Program-made: the position numbers and the translations under genes | The notes under the pieces: model-generated | The model's database searches: none | Told to the model about the DNA's origin: nothing | The model's input: the letters and a program-made list of their open reading frames with translations, nothing else | Shown here: in pieces, positions 1 through 6,359 of the stretch | Numbering within the stretch: the first letter of the stretch is position 1 | Layout of the letters: every line of letters begins with the position of its first letter | NCBI RefSeq assembly: GCF_003097235.1 | Contig: NZ_QEQQ01000002.1 | Span: forward strand, 434,001 to 498,000 | DNA: 64,000 nt | Source of the DNA: Pseudomonas sp. CC120222-01a | GTDB lineage: Bacteria > Pseudomonadota > Gammaproteobacteria > Pseudomonadales > Pseudomonadaceae | Direction: 5' to 3'

Positions 1-2
1 AG

Positions 3-230
3 CAGTCAGTGCAGGCCGCCGTGGAGCAGGTGCACGCGGCCATCGGCCTGGCGACCCGCGCTGCTGAGCAGCAAGCCCATGGCGCGCAAGCGGTGCGGGG
101 TCGGGTGGAGAACATCCATGCCCAAGCCGAGCGCTCGGCCGAAGTGGTGATGCAGACCACCGCCAGCAGCAAGGTGCTGGATGACTTGGCGGCCCAATTG
201 CGCGCCAGCCTTGGTCAGTTCAGGGCTTGA
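3..230 (+). CDS. Methyl-accepting chemotaxis protein, C-terminal fragment
   Basis: Only the last 75 codons of the gene lie in the window; the start is upstream of base 1, and the frame is open from base 3 to the stop at 228-230. The Ala/Gln/Glu-rich helical sequence, with heptad-like spacing and an ending of the type LDDLAAQLRASLGQFRA, is typical of the cytoplasmic coiled-coil signalling domain of chemoreceptors, which couples to CheA/CheW at the membrane. No ligand-binding domain is visible, so the signal sensed cannot be stated. A REP pair follows directly. The family is fairly sure from the tail alone, but subtype is unknown. Confidence 0.7.
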   Translation, partial: QSVQAAVEQVHAAIGLATRAAEQQAHGAQAVRGRVENIHAQAERSAEVVMQTTASSKVLDDLAAQLRASLGQFRA

Positions 231-248
231 AGCTTGCGCGGTCCCCTC

Positions 249-369
249 TTGTGGGAGCGGCCTTGCGTCGCGAAAGGACCGCAAAGCGGTCCCAGGATAT
301 CCGCGTAAACACATCTATTGCTGGGGCCGCTTCGCGGCCCTTTCGCGACGCAAGGCCGCTCCCACGGGG
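249..369. repeat. REP pair (family B)
   Basis: Two inverted copies of a palindromic element with the core GGAGCGGCCTTGCGTCGCGAAAGG. Each copy has a GGACCGCAAAGCGGTCC-like or GGGCCGCTTCGCGGCCC-like second stem. The arrangement, convergent in an intergenic space, is that of Pseudomonas REP/BIME elements. It probably acts as a transcript-end stabiliser for the chemoreceptor gene. Confidence 0.85.
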
Positions 370-463
370 ATCGCGCTAAATTCTGGAAATTGAGCAAGAC
401 AGCTGATCTCACACCGAGCGGTTTTGCTAGGCTGTCAGCGACACATGACAAAGGGAGTTGCTC

Positions 464-955
464 ATGTCCGCCCAACTGGTCGCCGCCCAGGCCGACCTCG
501 ATTTTCTCCACAGTGCCAGCGTAAAGCTCACTGCCCCGATGACGGCCCTGCAAGCCTACTGCGCCATGACCTCGGATGTCCCAGGCTGGCTAGCCAGGGC
601 CTTCCGCATTCGTGACTTCATCTCGCGTCGATTCAATGTCGCCGATATCCACGGCTTCTCTACCCGCGATCCAGCGCATGTGCCAGCTGTCGGCGAGCAC
701 CTGGACTTCTTCACCGTCGAGGCCATCAGCGACCAGCAACTAGTGCTGACTTCGCGTGATACGCACCTGGCGGTGATGGTCTGCATGGATGTGTCGAGAG
801 GGGAGTACGGCCTCGCGCAGTTGGAAGTGACCACATCGGTTAGGTGCTTCAACACCTTCGGCCGTTTGTACATGGTGCCGGTCGGAAGGGTTCATGGTGT
901 GATCTTGCGGCGGATGCTGGGCAACCTGCAGGGCCATCGTTTCAAACGTCGGTAA
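464..955 (+). CDS. DUF2867-like hypothetical protein
   Basis: 163-residue soluble protein with no signal peptide or membrane segment. The overall pattern (SFxxAFRIRDFISRRF-type segment, then a double-strand region ending with LEVTTSVRCFNTFGRLYMVPVGRVHGVILRRML) resembles the DUF2867 family, found alone or fused to NAD-binding proteins in many bacteria; its biochemical role is not known. The ATG at 464 is chosen because AAGGGAG lies 6 bases upstream at 451-457; a TTG two codons upstream also opens the frame but is less well placed. It stands alone, between a REP pair and the hcp cassette. Family call is by recall only. Confidence 0.6.
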   Translation: MSAQLVAAQADLDFLHSASVKLTAPMTALQAYCAMTSDVPGWLARAFRIRDFISRRFNVADIHGFSTRDPAHVPAVGEHLDFFTVEAISDQQLVLTSRDTHLAVMVCMDVSRGEYGLAQLEVTTSVRCFNTFGRLYMVPVGRVHGVILRRMLGNLQGHRFKRR

Positions 956-1008
956 GCAACATATCCTTACCTAATAAATCAGAATTTTTACCCAATCTTG
1001 TAGGCAAT

Positions 1009-1029
1009 TTCCCAAAGTTTGCTTGGGAA
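1009..1029. promoter_or_regulatory. Inverted repeat upstream of hcp
   Basis: TTCCCAA-N7-TTGGGAA is a perfect 7-base inverted repeat in the AT-richer, gene-free 230 bases ahead of hcp. It could be an operator for the hcp promoter or a weak hairpin ending the upstream transcript; there is no T-run after it, so an operator is slightly favoured. No clear -10/-35 pair was identified beside it. Confidence 0.35.
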
Positions 1030-1187
1030 CGTGCGTGCTATTGCGTGGCTTGGCACAGGGAACTAGTGTCAACCAGGCCTCGAGGCGACGGTGCTAATCC
1101 GCCGTCTGCTTTTCAGGCACAACCGCAAGACGACAATGCGAGAGCGCTGTCGTTATTCAGCCCAAATATTGCCAAGGAGAGGTAAGC

Positions 1188-1655
1188 ATGGCTTTCGATG
1201 CTTATATTCAAATCACCGAAATTGCTGGCGAAGCACTGGACGAGCAATTCACCAACTGGATCGAGATTGCTGGCTACAAGTTCGGTGTCAACCAGAGCAC
1301 CTCTGCCACCGCCAGCTCTGCAGGCGGCGCATCATCAGGCCGTACCACACTCACCAACTTCTCCTTCACCAAGCATCTGGACAGCGCCAGCTGCGCCGGT
1401 CAGCACCTGAAGGAGGTGAAGCTGGTGGTCTGCCGCGCCGGTGGTGACAAGCTCAAATACTACGAAGTCGTCCTCGAAGAAGTGATCATCGCCGACTACG
1501 CCCAGAGTGCCAGTACCGGAGTGCCAATGGAGGTGGTGCAGCTGAACTACGGACGCATCAAGACCACCTACACGCGGCAGAAACGTCTCGATGGTAGCGC
1601 CGGCGGCAATGTGACCGGCGGCTGGGATCGCATCAGTAACAAGAAGTATGCGTGA
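1188..1655 (+). CDS. hcp: Type VI secretion tube protein Hcp (orphan, effector-linked)
   Basis: 155-residue Hcp-family protein: starts MAFDAYIQITEIAGEAL, carries the conserved central TKHLDSAS segment, and ends with a WDRISNKKYA tail. Hcp forms hexameric rings that stack into the T6SS inner tube and carry small effectors in their lumen. AAGGAGAGG at 1173-1181 sits just upstream of the ATG. No other T6SS structural gene is nearby, so this is an orphan hcp working with a machine encoded elsewhere. The two genes that follow, 9 bases downstream and then overlapping, look like its cargo effector and immunity protein. A Gly/Ser/Ala-rich loop (residues about 40-50) is typical of the family. Confidence 0.9.
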   Translation: MAFDAYIQITEIAGEALDEQFTNWIEIAGYKFGVNQSTSATASSAGGASSGRTTLTNFSFTKHLDSASCAGQHLKEVKLVVCRAGGDKLKYYEVVLEEVIIADYAQSASTGVPMEVVQLNYGRIKTTYTRQKRLDGSAGGNVTGGWDRISNKKYA

Positions 1656-1664
1656 GGTGCGACC

Positions 1665-2635
1665 ATGTCCGAGGCACGTAGCTTCATCAATCCACAGGCG
1701 CAGTCCTATGGGTCGCTGAAGGCCGATACACCCATGAACGGGAACCAGCGGGCCAAGTTTGATGTGTTGAACGCGCATATCGTCAACACTGTTGTTTTCC
1801 CTGGCGAACTGATAATCGTAGGTGACCCAAGCACGCCGTCCTGTACTGCTCATGAGGCATTTCTCATGGGTAAGGCCTTAGGTATACACCTTGACATCGA
1901 ATTGAACGGCGGTGGGTTTGACGGGTTCCTTCTGGAGAATTTTGAGCTGCTGCAGAGCTTGCTGTCCCGTGCGGCCATCGGCGCCGGTACAGCTAGTGAC
2001 GCTTGGAGTAAGCATCTTGAAGCTATCAAGAAAACGTTAGAGGAAATAGAGCAGCTACACCGAAACTACTTGCATCAAGGCACGTTGAAAGCTCGTAATG
2101 AATTCTACTCGAAGCGTACAGCGCTGTTTTTGAAGTTGGAGGCGCAGCTAGATAGTATGGCTGCGTATGGGTCAGGGTTGCGCAGACGGGGCAAAATCAA
2201 GAATGCGCTGGATATATCTACCAAAAGATTTCTTCACGGTGGTGAGATTAAAGGGTATGCAGCAAAAATATCTGGTGTGGCTAAGGCGGCTAATTGGGTA
2301 AAAAAGGTACGTATTTAGGGATGGCACTTGATGTGGCGTCAACCGAACTGTCAATTCGTAACGCTTGCGTGCTTGGGCGGGAGGAGGAGTGTAGAGAGGC
2401 TAAGTATGTGGAGAGGAGTTCGCTCGTTGGTGGCTTGGGGCTGGGAGGAGTTGGTGGATATGTCGGGGGCGTCTTGGGGCCAATCGCATGTGTTGCTGTG
2501 GGTATACCCACCGGTGGAACGGCAACTTTCGCATGCGTGGTCTTGGGTGGGGCGGCTGGAGGTATCGCTGGCGGTGAGTTTGGCGAAGTTTTGGGAGAAA
2601 GAGTCGGAGAGATTCTGTATGAGGCAGTGCGATGA
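1665..2635 (+). pseudogene. Hcp-linked T6SS effector-like gene with -1 frameshift (recoded or broken)
   Basis: Two overlapping reading frames together make one protein of about 323 residues. Frame one (1665-2318) gives 217 residues ending NWVKKVRI-stop. The -1 frame carries on as GTYLGMALDVASTELSIRNACVLG and then a Gly-rich hydrophobic region to the stop at 2635. Changing frame at the A-run gives NWVKK-GTYLG without loss. The C-terminal half has glycine-zipper-like stretches (LVGGLGLGGVGGYVGG, VVLGGAAGGIAGGEFG) and paired Cys, as in membrane-inserting toxins linked to Hcp in pseudomonads; the N-terminal half has a predicted coiled coil near residues 110-165. The GTG-rich SD GAGGTG precedes the ATG. 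Base composition is clearly lower in GC than neighbours, suggesting transfer. It may be a programmed frameshift, a decayed gene or a sequencing error in a homopolymer. Confidence 0.6.
2300..2306 (+). promoter_or_regulatory. A-AAA-AAG slippery heptamer (possible -1 frameshift site)
   Basis: In the zero frame the codons are GTA AAA AAG, preceded so that the sequence reads A AAA AAG. This is the same heptamer used for programmed -1 frameshifting in E. coli dnaX. Slippage would bring the ribosome into the frame encoding GTYLG and the rest of the effector-like protein. A small possible stem (TTGATG / CGTCAA, 2328-2333 with 2337-2342) lies 22 bases downstream, further than usual. A single lost A from an ancestral seven-A run would look the same. 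Confidence 0.45.
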
Positions 2636-3006
2636 GTAATTTACACCTGGCATTACTTGGTGTGATTGTATTGACTTCGCCGTTTTTGATGTTTGGTGTG
2701 TGGATATTTGTTGCGTATCGATATTTGGATCGCGTCGAATCGGTCTTGTCAAATAGCCGAATGGTGGCTGTGAATAGAGAAATATATTCTCATGCTGGGT
2801 TGCTCGGGAAAGTCATGCGGCTAGGGTCAATTTCTGCAATGCTATCTATGAGAAGTTTTAGTGTTCGAAAGGGGCTATTAAATAGCGATGATGTGAGTAA
2901 TGCTCCCGTCGACCTGCAGAGGCTGTTAGTGCGCTTGTGGACGGTACAAATTGTGCTGATTGCACTGATTGTGCTGTTTTTTGTCTGGATAGAGTACTGG
3001 AGGTAA
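2632..3006 (+). CDS. Small two-TM membrane protein, candidate immunity protein
   Basis: 124 residues with a hydrophobic helix at about 6-29 and another at about 101-121, separated by a polar, basic, probably cytoplasmic loop. The ATG overlaps the TGA of the effector-like gene (ATGA), so translation is probably coupled. No family is recognised. Position directly after a putative membrane-active T6SS toxin, inner-membrane topology and the same low GC content all fit an immunity protein that protects the producer's own membrane. A strong hairpin follows at 3027-3053. The immunity role is inferred from context only. Confidence 0.6.
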   Translation: MSNLHLALLGVIVLTSPFLMFGVWIFVAYRYLDRVESVLSNSRMVAVNREIYSHAGLLGKVMRLGSISAMLSMRSFSVRKGLLNSDDVSNAPVDLQRLLVRLWTVQIVLIALIVLFFVWIEYWR

Positions 3007-3026
3007 GTCCGTGTCTGTTGTTCGAA

Positions 3027-3053
3027 AATCCAGGCTGCTCGCCAGCCTGGATT
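3027..3053. terminator. Bidirectional hairpin terminator
   Basis: Perfect 11-base stem AATCCAGGCTG / CAGCCTGGATT with a CTCGC loop. It lies between the convergent ends of the hcp cassette and the iron permease gene. A-rich on the left arm and T-containing on the right, so it can serve both directions. Confidence 0.7.
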
Positions 3054-3058
3054 CGTTC

Positions 3059-4624
3059 TCAAGCCTTGTTCAAATACATCCGCGTAGTCAGCAGATACAC
3101 CGGCAACCCTGAGACCACAATCAGCAACGCCGCATAAGGCGCTGCCGCCGCAAACTCGACGTTGGCGGTATGCGCCCAGACCTCGGTGGCCAGGGTGGTC
3201 ATGCCAGTCGGGCTAAGCAGCAGGGTAGCGGTCAGCTCCTTCATGGCATCAAGGAACACCAGCGCAAACGCCGCCGCCAGCGCCGGGAAGATGATCGGCA
3301 AGGTCACCCGGCAGAACGCCGCGAAGCTGCTGGCACCCAAGGTGCGGGCTGCTTCTTCGAGGGTTGGCGAGGCTTTGTTCAGCGCGGTACGCACCGGCGC
3401 CTGGGCCAGCGGCAGGAACAGCAGCGCATAGGCCAGCAGCAACAGTGCGGTGGTCTGGTACAGCGCCGGCACGTAGTGCAGCGAGAACACCACCAGCGTC
3501 AGCGCGATCACCAGGCCGGGCAGGGCGTGCAACAGGTACGGCAGGCGCTCGGCCCAGATCGCCAGGCGACCTTTGTAGCGCACCACCAGGAAGCTGACCG
3601 GCAGGGCCAGTAGCACGCAGAAACCTGCGCCACCCAGCGACACCGACAGCGAAGTCAGCAACGCTTTACTGATCGCCGCCACCGGGAAGGCCGCCGACGA
3701 ACCCACGCTCAACCAGTAACCCAGCATGGCCAGCGGAATGCCGCTGCCGAGAATCGCCAGGCCCAGGCAGAACAGCTGCGCCAACGGCATCCAGCCACGC
3801 AGTCGCACCGGCTGCCCACGGCGTGCCACGCCCTGGCCGATACGCACATGCCGAGCCTTGCCGCGCACGCGCAGTTCCAGCCACAGCATCAGCAGGCACA
3901 GCGCCAGCAGCACAGCCGAGAGCATCGCCGCGTTGGCGTTGCTGAACTCCAGTTCGAATTGCTGGTAGATCGCCGTGGTGAAGGTCTGCAGGCCAAGGAT
4001 CGACAGCGCGCCGAACTCGACCAGCATGTGCAACGCAATCAGCAGTGCGCCGCCCAGCATCGACGGCCACAGCAGTGGCAGGGTGATCTTGCGGAACACG
4101 CCCCAGCGGCTGTAACCCAGGGTGCGCGCCGACTCTTCAAGCGACGTGTCGAGGTTGCGCAGGGTTGCCGCCACCGGCAGGAACACCAGCGGGTACTTGG
4201 ACAGTGCCATGACCAGGATCGCCCCGCCGAGGCCTTCGAAATCCGAGCTCAGCGACACCCAGGTGAAGCTGCTGACGAATGACGGCACCGCGAACGGCAG
4301 GCACAGCACCACGCCCCATAGTCGCCGACCGGGCAGGTTGCTGCGCTCGAGCAGCCAGGCCAGGGCCAGGCCGACTACCATGCATGCCAGCGTCACCCCG
4401 GCCATCAGCATCAGGGTGTTCTTCATCAACCCCCAGACGAACGGGCGCCAGAGCAGGTGCAGGGCTTCGCGCCAGCCGGCCTCCCAGGCTTTCATGGCGA
4501 CGTACAGCAGCGGCAGCAAGCTCATCGCCACCAGGAACAGCACAGGCAGCAGCACCCAGATCGAGGGGCGCTTGCGGCGCGGCACGAAACGTACCTGCGC
4601 CGGCTCGGACAGGGCGGCGGTCAT
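3059..4624 (-). CDS. Ferric iron ABC transporter permease (FbpB/HitB type)
   Basis: 521 residues with about twelve hydrophobic helices arranged as two fused permease halves. Each half carries the EAA-type loop that docks the ATPase: LEESARTLGYSRWGVFRKITLP near residue 160 and LEEAARTLGASSFAAFCRVTLP near residue 420. This two-copy layout is typical of FbpB/SfuB permeases that import periplasmic Fe(III). Its ATG shares one base with the stop codon of the upstream binding-protein gene (TGATG), so the two are co-translated. No ATPase gene follows; the partner must be encoded elsewhere. It also resembles thiamine and 2-aminoethylphosphonate permeases, but the FbpA-like neighbour favours iron. Confidence 0.85.
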   Translation of the reverse strand: MTAALSEPAQVRFVPRRKRPSIWVLLPVLFLVAMSLLPLLYVAMKAWEAGWREALHLLWRPFVWGLMKNTLMLMAGVTLACMVVGLALAWLLERSNLPGRRLWGVVLCLPFAVPSFVSSFTWVSLSSDFEGLGGAILVMALSKYPLVFLPVAATLRNLDTSLEESARTLGYSRWGVFRKITLPLLWPSMLGGALLIALHMLVEFGALSILGLQTFTTAIYQQFELEFSNANAAMLSAVLLALCLLMLWLELRVRGKARHVRIGQGVARRGQPVRLRGWMPLAQLFCLGLAILGSGIPLAMLGYWLSVGSSAAFPVAAISKALLTSLSVSLGGAGFCVLLALPVSFLVVRYKGRLAIWAERLPYLLHALPGLVIALTLVVFSLHYVPALYQTTALLLLAYALLFLPLAQAPVRTALNKASPTLEEAARTLGASSFAAFCRVTLPIIFPALAAAFALVFLDAMKELTATLLLSPTGMTTLATEVWAHTANVEFAAAAPYAALLIVVSGLPVYLLTTRMYLNKA

Positions 4625-5637
4625 CAGAGCAGGCCGACCTCGCGTTCAAGCTCCAGCGCTTCCTCGGCATTGCCCAGGTCGGCTGGCGAGATCTTCGGCG
4701 GGCGCAAGTCTTCGAAAGGTTTCAGGCCGCGGTCGGAGACCATGCCCTTGTGCAGCGGGTACTCGGCGGTGGTCTGGGTGATCACGCGCTGGCCTTCTTC
4801 GCTGGCCATCCAGTTGAGCAGGGCCTGAGATTCTTTCGGGTGCTTGCTGGCCTTGACCACGGCAGCGCCGGAGATGGTGACCAGGTTGCCGGCATCGCCA
4901 TCGGCCAGGTAATAGAGCTTGGTGTCGAGCTTGCCGCGCTCGCGCTGCAGCGCATACCAGTAGTAGTTGTTCACCAGTACCGCAGCGACTTCACCTTTTT
5001 CCACGGCCTTGAGAGCGACCATGTTGTTGGTGTAGGTCTTGCCGAAGGCCTTCAGGCCGGTCAGCCATTCTTCGGTGGCTTCACGCCCGTGCATCTTCAG
5101 GATGGCCACGGCCTGTTCCTGGAAGGCGCCGCTGGTCGGTACATAGCCGACGCGCCCTTCCCACTCCGGGTTGGCGAAATCCATGACCGTGGTCGGCAGG
5201 TCTTTCTCGTCGACCTTCTTCGGGTTGAACACCACGATGCGGGTACGGGCGGTGATGCCCATCCAGGTACCGTTGGCGCCTACGTATTCCGTGGGCACCA
5301 TGTTCGCGGTGGCGGCATCGATCTTCGCCAGCAGGCCCAGCTCACCCAGGTTGTTCAGCGGTGGGGACTCTTCGGTATAGATGATGTCGGCCGGCGAGCG
5401 GTCGCCTTCCTCGATGATCTGGCTGGCCAGCTGGTTGCTGCTGCCCTTGCGGATATTGATGTGGATACCGGTCTTGGCCTCGTAGGCCTTGGCGATGGCT
5501 TCGCCGATTTCCTTGTGCTGGCCGTTGTACATGGTCAGCGTGACCGGTTCGTCTGCCAGGGCGGCCGGAGCGCCGATCACCAGGCTTAGAACTGCGGCGG
5601 CCAGGGTGCGCATCAGCGGTTGCGGGCGAATCGTCAT
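4624..5637 (-). CDS. Ferric iron-binding periplasmic protein (FbpA/HitA type)
   Basis: 337 residues. The N-terminus from MTIRPQPLMRTL to AAALADEP is a Sec signal peptide; the mature protein starts near DEPVTLTMYNGQHKE. Features of the iron-binding FbpA clade are present: the NGQHKE start with a candidate His ligand, SPADIIYTEES, and a paired Tyr segment VLVNNYYWYAL near residue 225, where FbpA proteins place their two Fe-binding tyrosines. The start at 5637 is chosen because AGGAAG lies just upstream and it gives a normal signal peptide; an upstream start would add 57 non-conserved residues. First gene of a two-gene operon with the permease. A TA-rich inverted repeat sits 45 bases upstream. 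Confidence 0.88.
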   Translation of the reverse strand: MTIRPQPLMRTLAAAVLSLVIGAPAALADEPVTLTMYNGQHKEIGEAIAKAYEAKTGIHINIRKGSSNQLASQIIEEGDRSPADIIYTEESPPLNNLGELGLLAKIDAATANMVPTEYVGANGTWMGITARTRIVVFNPKKVDEKDLPTTVMDFANPEWEGRVGYVPTSGAFQEQAVAILKMHGREATEEWLTGLKAFGKTYTNNMVALKAVEKGEVAAVLVNNYYWYALQRERGKLDTKLYYLADGDAGNLVTISGAAVVKASKHPKESQALLNWMASEEGQRVITQTTAEYPLHKGMVSDRGLKPFEDLRPPKISPADLGNAEEALELEREVGLL

Positions 5638-5681
5638 GCGGGTACTTCCTCGCTTACGGCTACATATTCGGAAACAATGGT

Positions 5682-5695
5682 AAACGAAATCGTTT
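5682..5695 (-). promoter_or_regulatory. Inverted repeat, possible Fur-type operator
   Basis: AAACGA-N2-TCGTTT lies about 45 bases upstream of the iron-binding protein start, within an A/T-rich stretch. Its position suits an operator over the promoter. It matches the Fur 19-mer (GATAATGATAATCATTATC) only loosely, so Fur control is a guess based on gene function. Confidence 0.3.
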
Positions 5696-5791
5696 CTCAA
5701 GTGGCCGGGTGACGAGAAATTCATCGGCAGACAAACGTGTAATGCCGGGGGTTGCGAGGGGAGGTGGGGGGTACAAAAAATCGCAGGCAAG

Positions 5792-5822
5792 AAAAAACCC
5801 ACTAGCAAGCTAGTGGGTTTTT
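5792..5822 (-). terminator. Terminator of the tRNA-Leu transcript
   Basis: Stem AAACCCACTAGC / GCTAGTGGGTTT with an AA loop, followed on the minus strand by a run of six T. It lies a few bases beyond the CCA end of the second tRNA. The plus strand also has a T-run, so it may act both ways. Confidence 0.85.
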
Positions 5823-5825
5823 GTA

Positions 5826-5912
5826 TGGTGCCCAGGAGAAGACTCGAACTTCCACGACCGTTAAGTCACTGATACCTGAAACCAGCGCGTCTACCAATTC
5901 CGCCACCTGGGC
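5826..5912 (-). tRNA. tRNA-Leu (anticodon CAG)
   Basis: 87-base gene including an encoded CCA. Acceptor stem GCCCAGG / CCTGGGC, D arm GGCGGAATTGGTAGACGC, anticodon arm CTGGT-TTCAGGT-ATCAG giving anticodon CAG, a long class II variable arm, and a T arm with GTTCGAGTC. It reads CUG codons, the most frequent Leu codon in this genome. It is the second of two tandem near-identical genes that differ in the variable arm (TTAA here versus TGCG-type in the other). Confidence 0.95.
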
Positions 5913-6000
5913 AAAGCTTTACATCATCTGGAGAAGGCGACTATCGTTCGCTTTCACACAGTAGTAACAGATCCTTGGTCATCTGTTACTTGAAAATATT

Positions 6001-6087
6001 TGGTGCCCAGGAGAAGACTCGAACTTCCACGACCTTGCGGTCACTGATACCTGAAACCAGCGCGTCTACCAATTCCGCCACCTGGGC
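6001..6087 (-). tRNA. tRNA-Leu (anticodon CAG), first copy
   Basis: 87-base gene with encoded CCA, identical to the downstream copy except in the variable arm. Same anticodon arm (loop TTCAGGT) and acceptor stem GCCCAGG / CCTGGGC. An 88-base spacer separates the two, and both are probably cut from one transcript started at the promoter near 6167-6196. Confidence 0.95.
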
Positions 6088-6166
6088 ACACATTCGAGAT
6101 AAAAGATGCTTTACAGCGCCGCTCATCTCTACTACAACTTCGGGCTTGTCCGTCGTTGTGGTGCGC

Positions 6167-6196
6167 ACTATACGGACGGTCCGGGGGGGCTGTAAA
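6167..6196 (-). promoter_or_regulatory. Sigma-70 promoter of the tRNA-Leu pair
   Basis: On the minus strand a -35 TTTACA (6191-6196) is followed by an 18-base spacer and a -10 TATAGT (6167-6172), each one mismatch from consensus. The bases after the -10 are GCGCACC, a GC-rich discriminator typical of stringently controlled stable RNA promoters. The predicted transcript starts about 70 bases before the first tRNA. A G-run and C-run (6183-6189, 6197-6202) flank the -35 box. Confidence 0.65.
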
Positions 6197-6359
6197 CCCC
6201 CCAAGCGAAAAAAATTTCAAAAAATTCAACTTGTTGATTCCGAAGGCCTATTGCCCCTCTCTATACACAGCAGCGGGGGCTGTCCAAGGCTGACATTTCC
6301 GGTTTCAATACGCACATGCCAGAATTCCTATCTATATACCCCAAGGTGAACCCCTTCTG

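Noticed and set aside
249..369. Inverted repeats as insertion-sequence ends or attC sites
   Set aside because: The same core recurs at many intergenic sites in the window with no transposase or integrase gene and no target duplications; this is REP behaviour.
1051..1066. TGGCACAGGGAACTAG upstream of hcp as a sigma-54 promoter
   Set aside because: It has the -24 half (TGGCAC) but no GC at the -12 position ten bases on; T6SS genes can be sigma-54 dependent, but this site does not fit.
5638..5808. 57-codon N-terminal extension of the iron-binding protein
   Set aside because: It would bury the signal peptide and the SD at its proper start, and overlaps the tRNA terminator; no conserved residues are seen.
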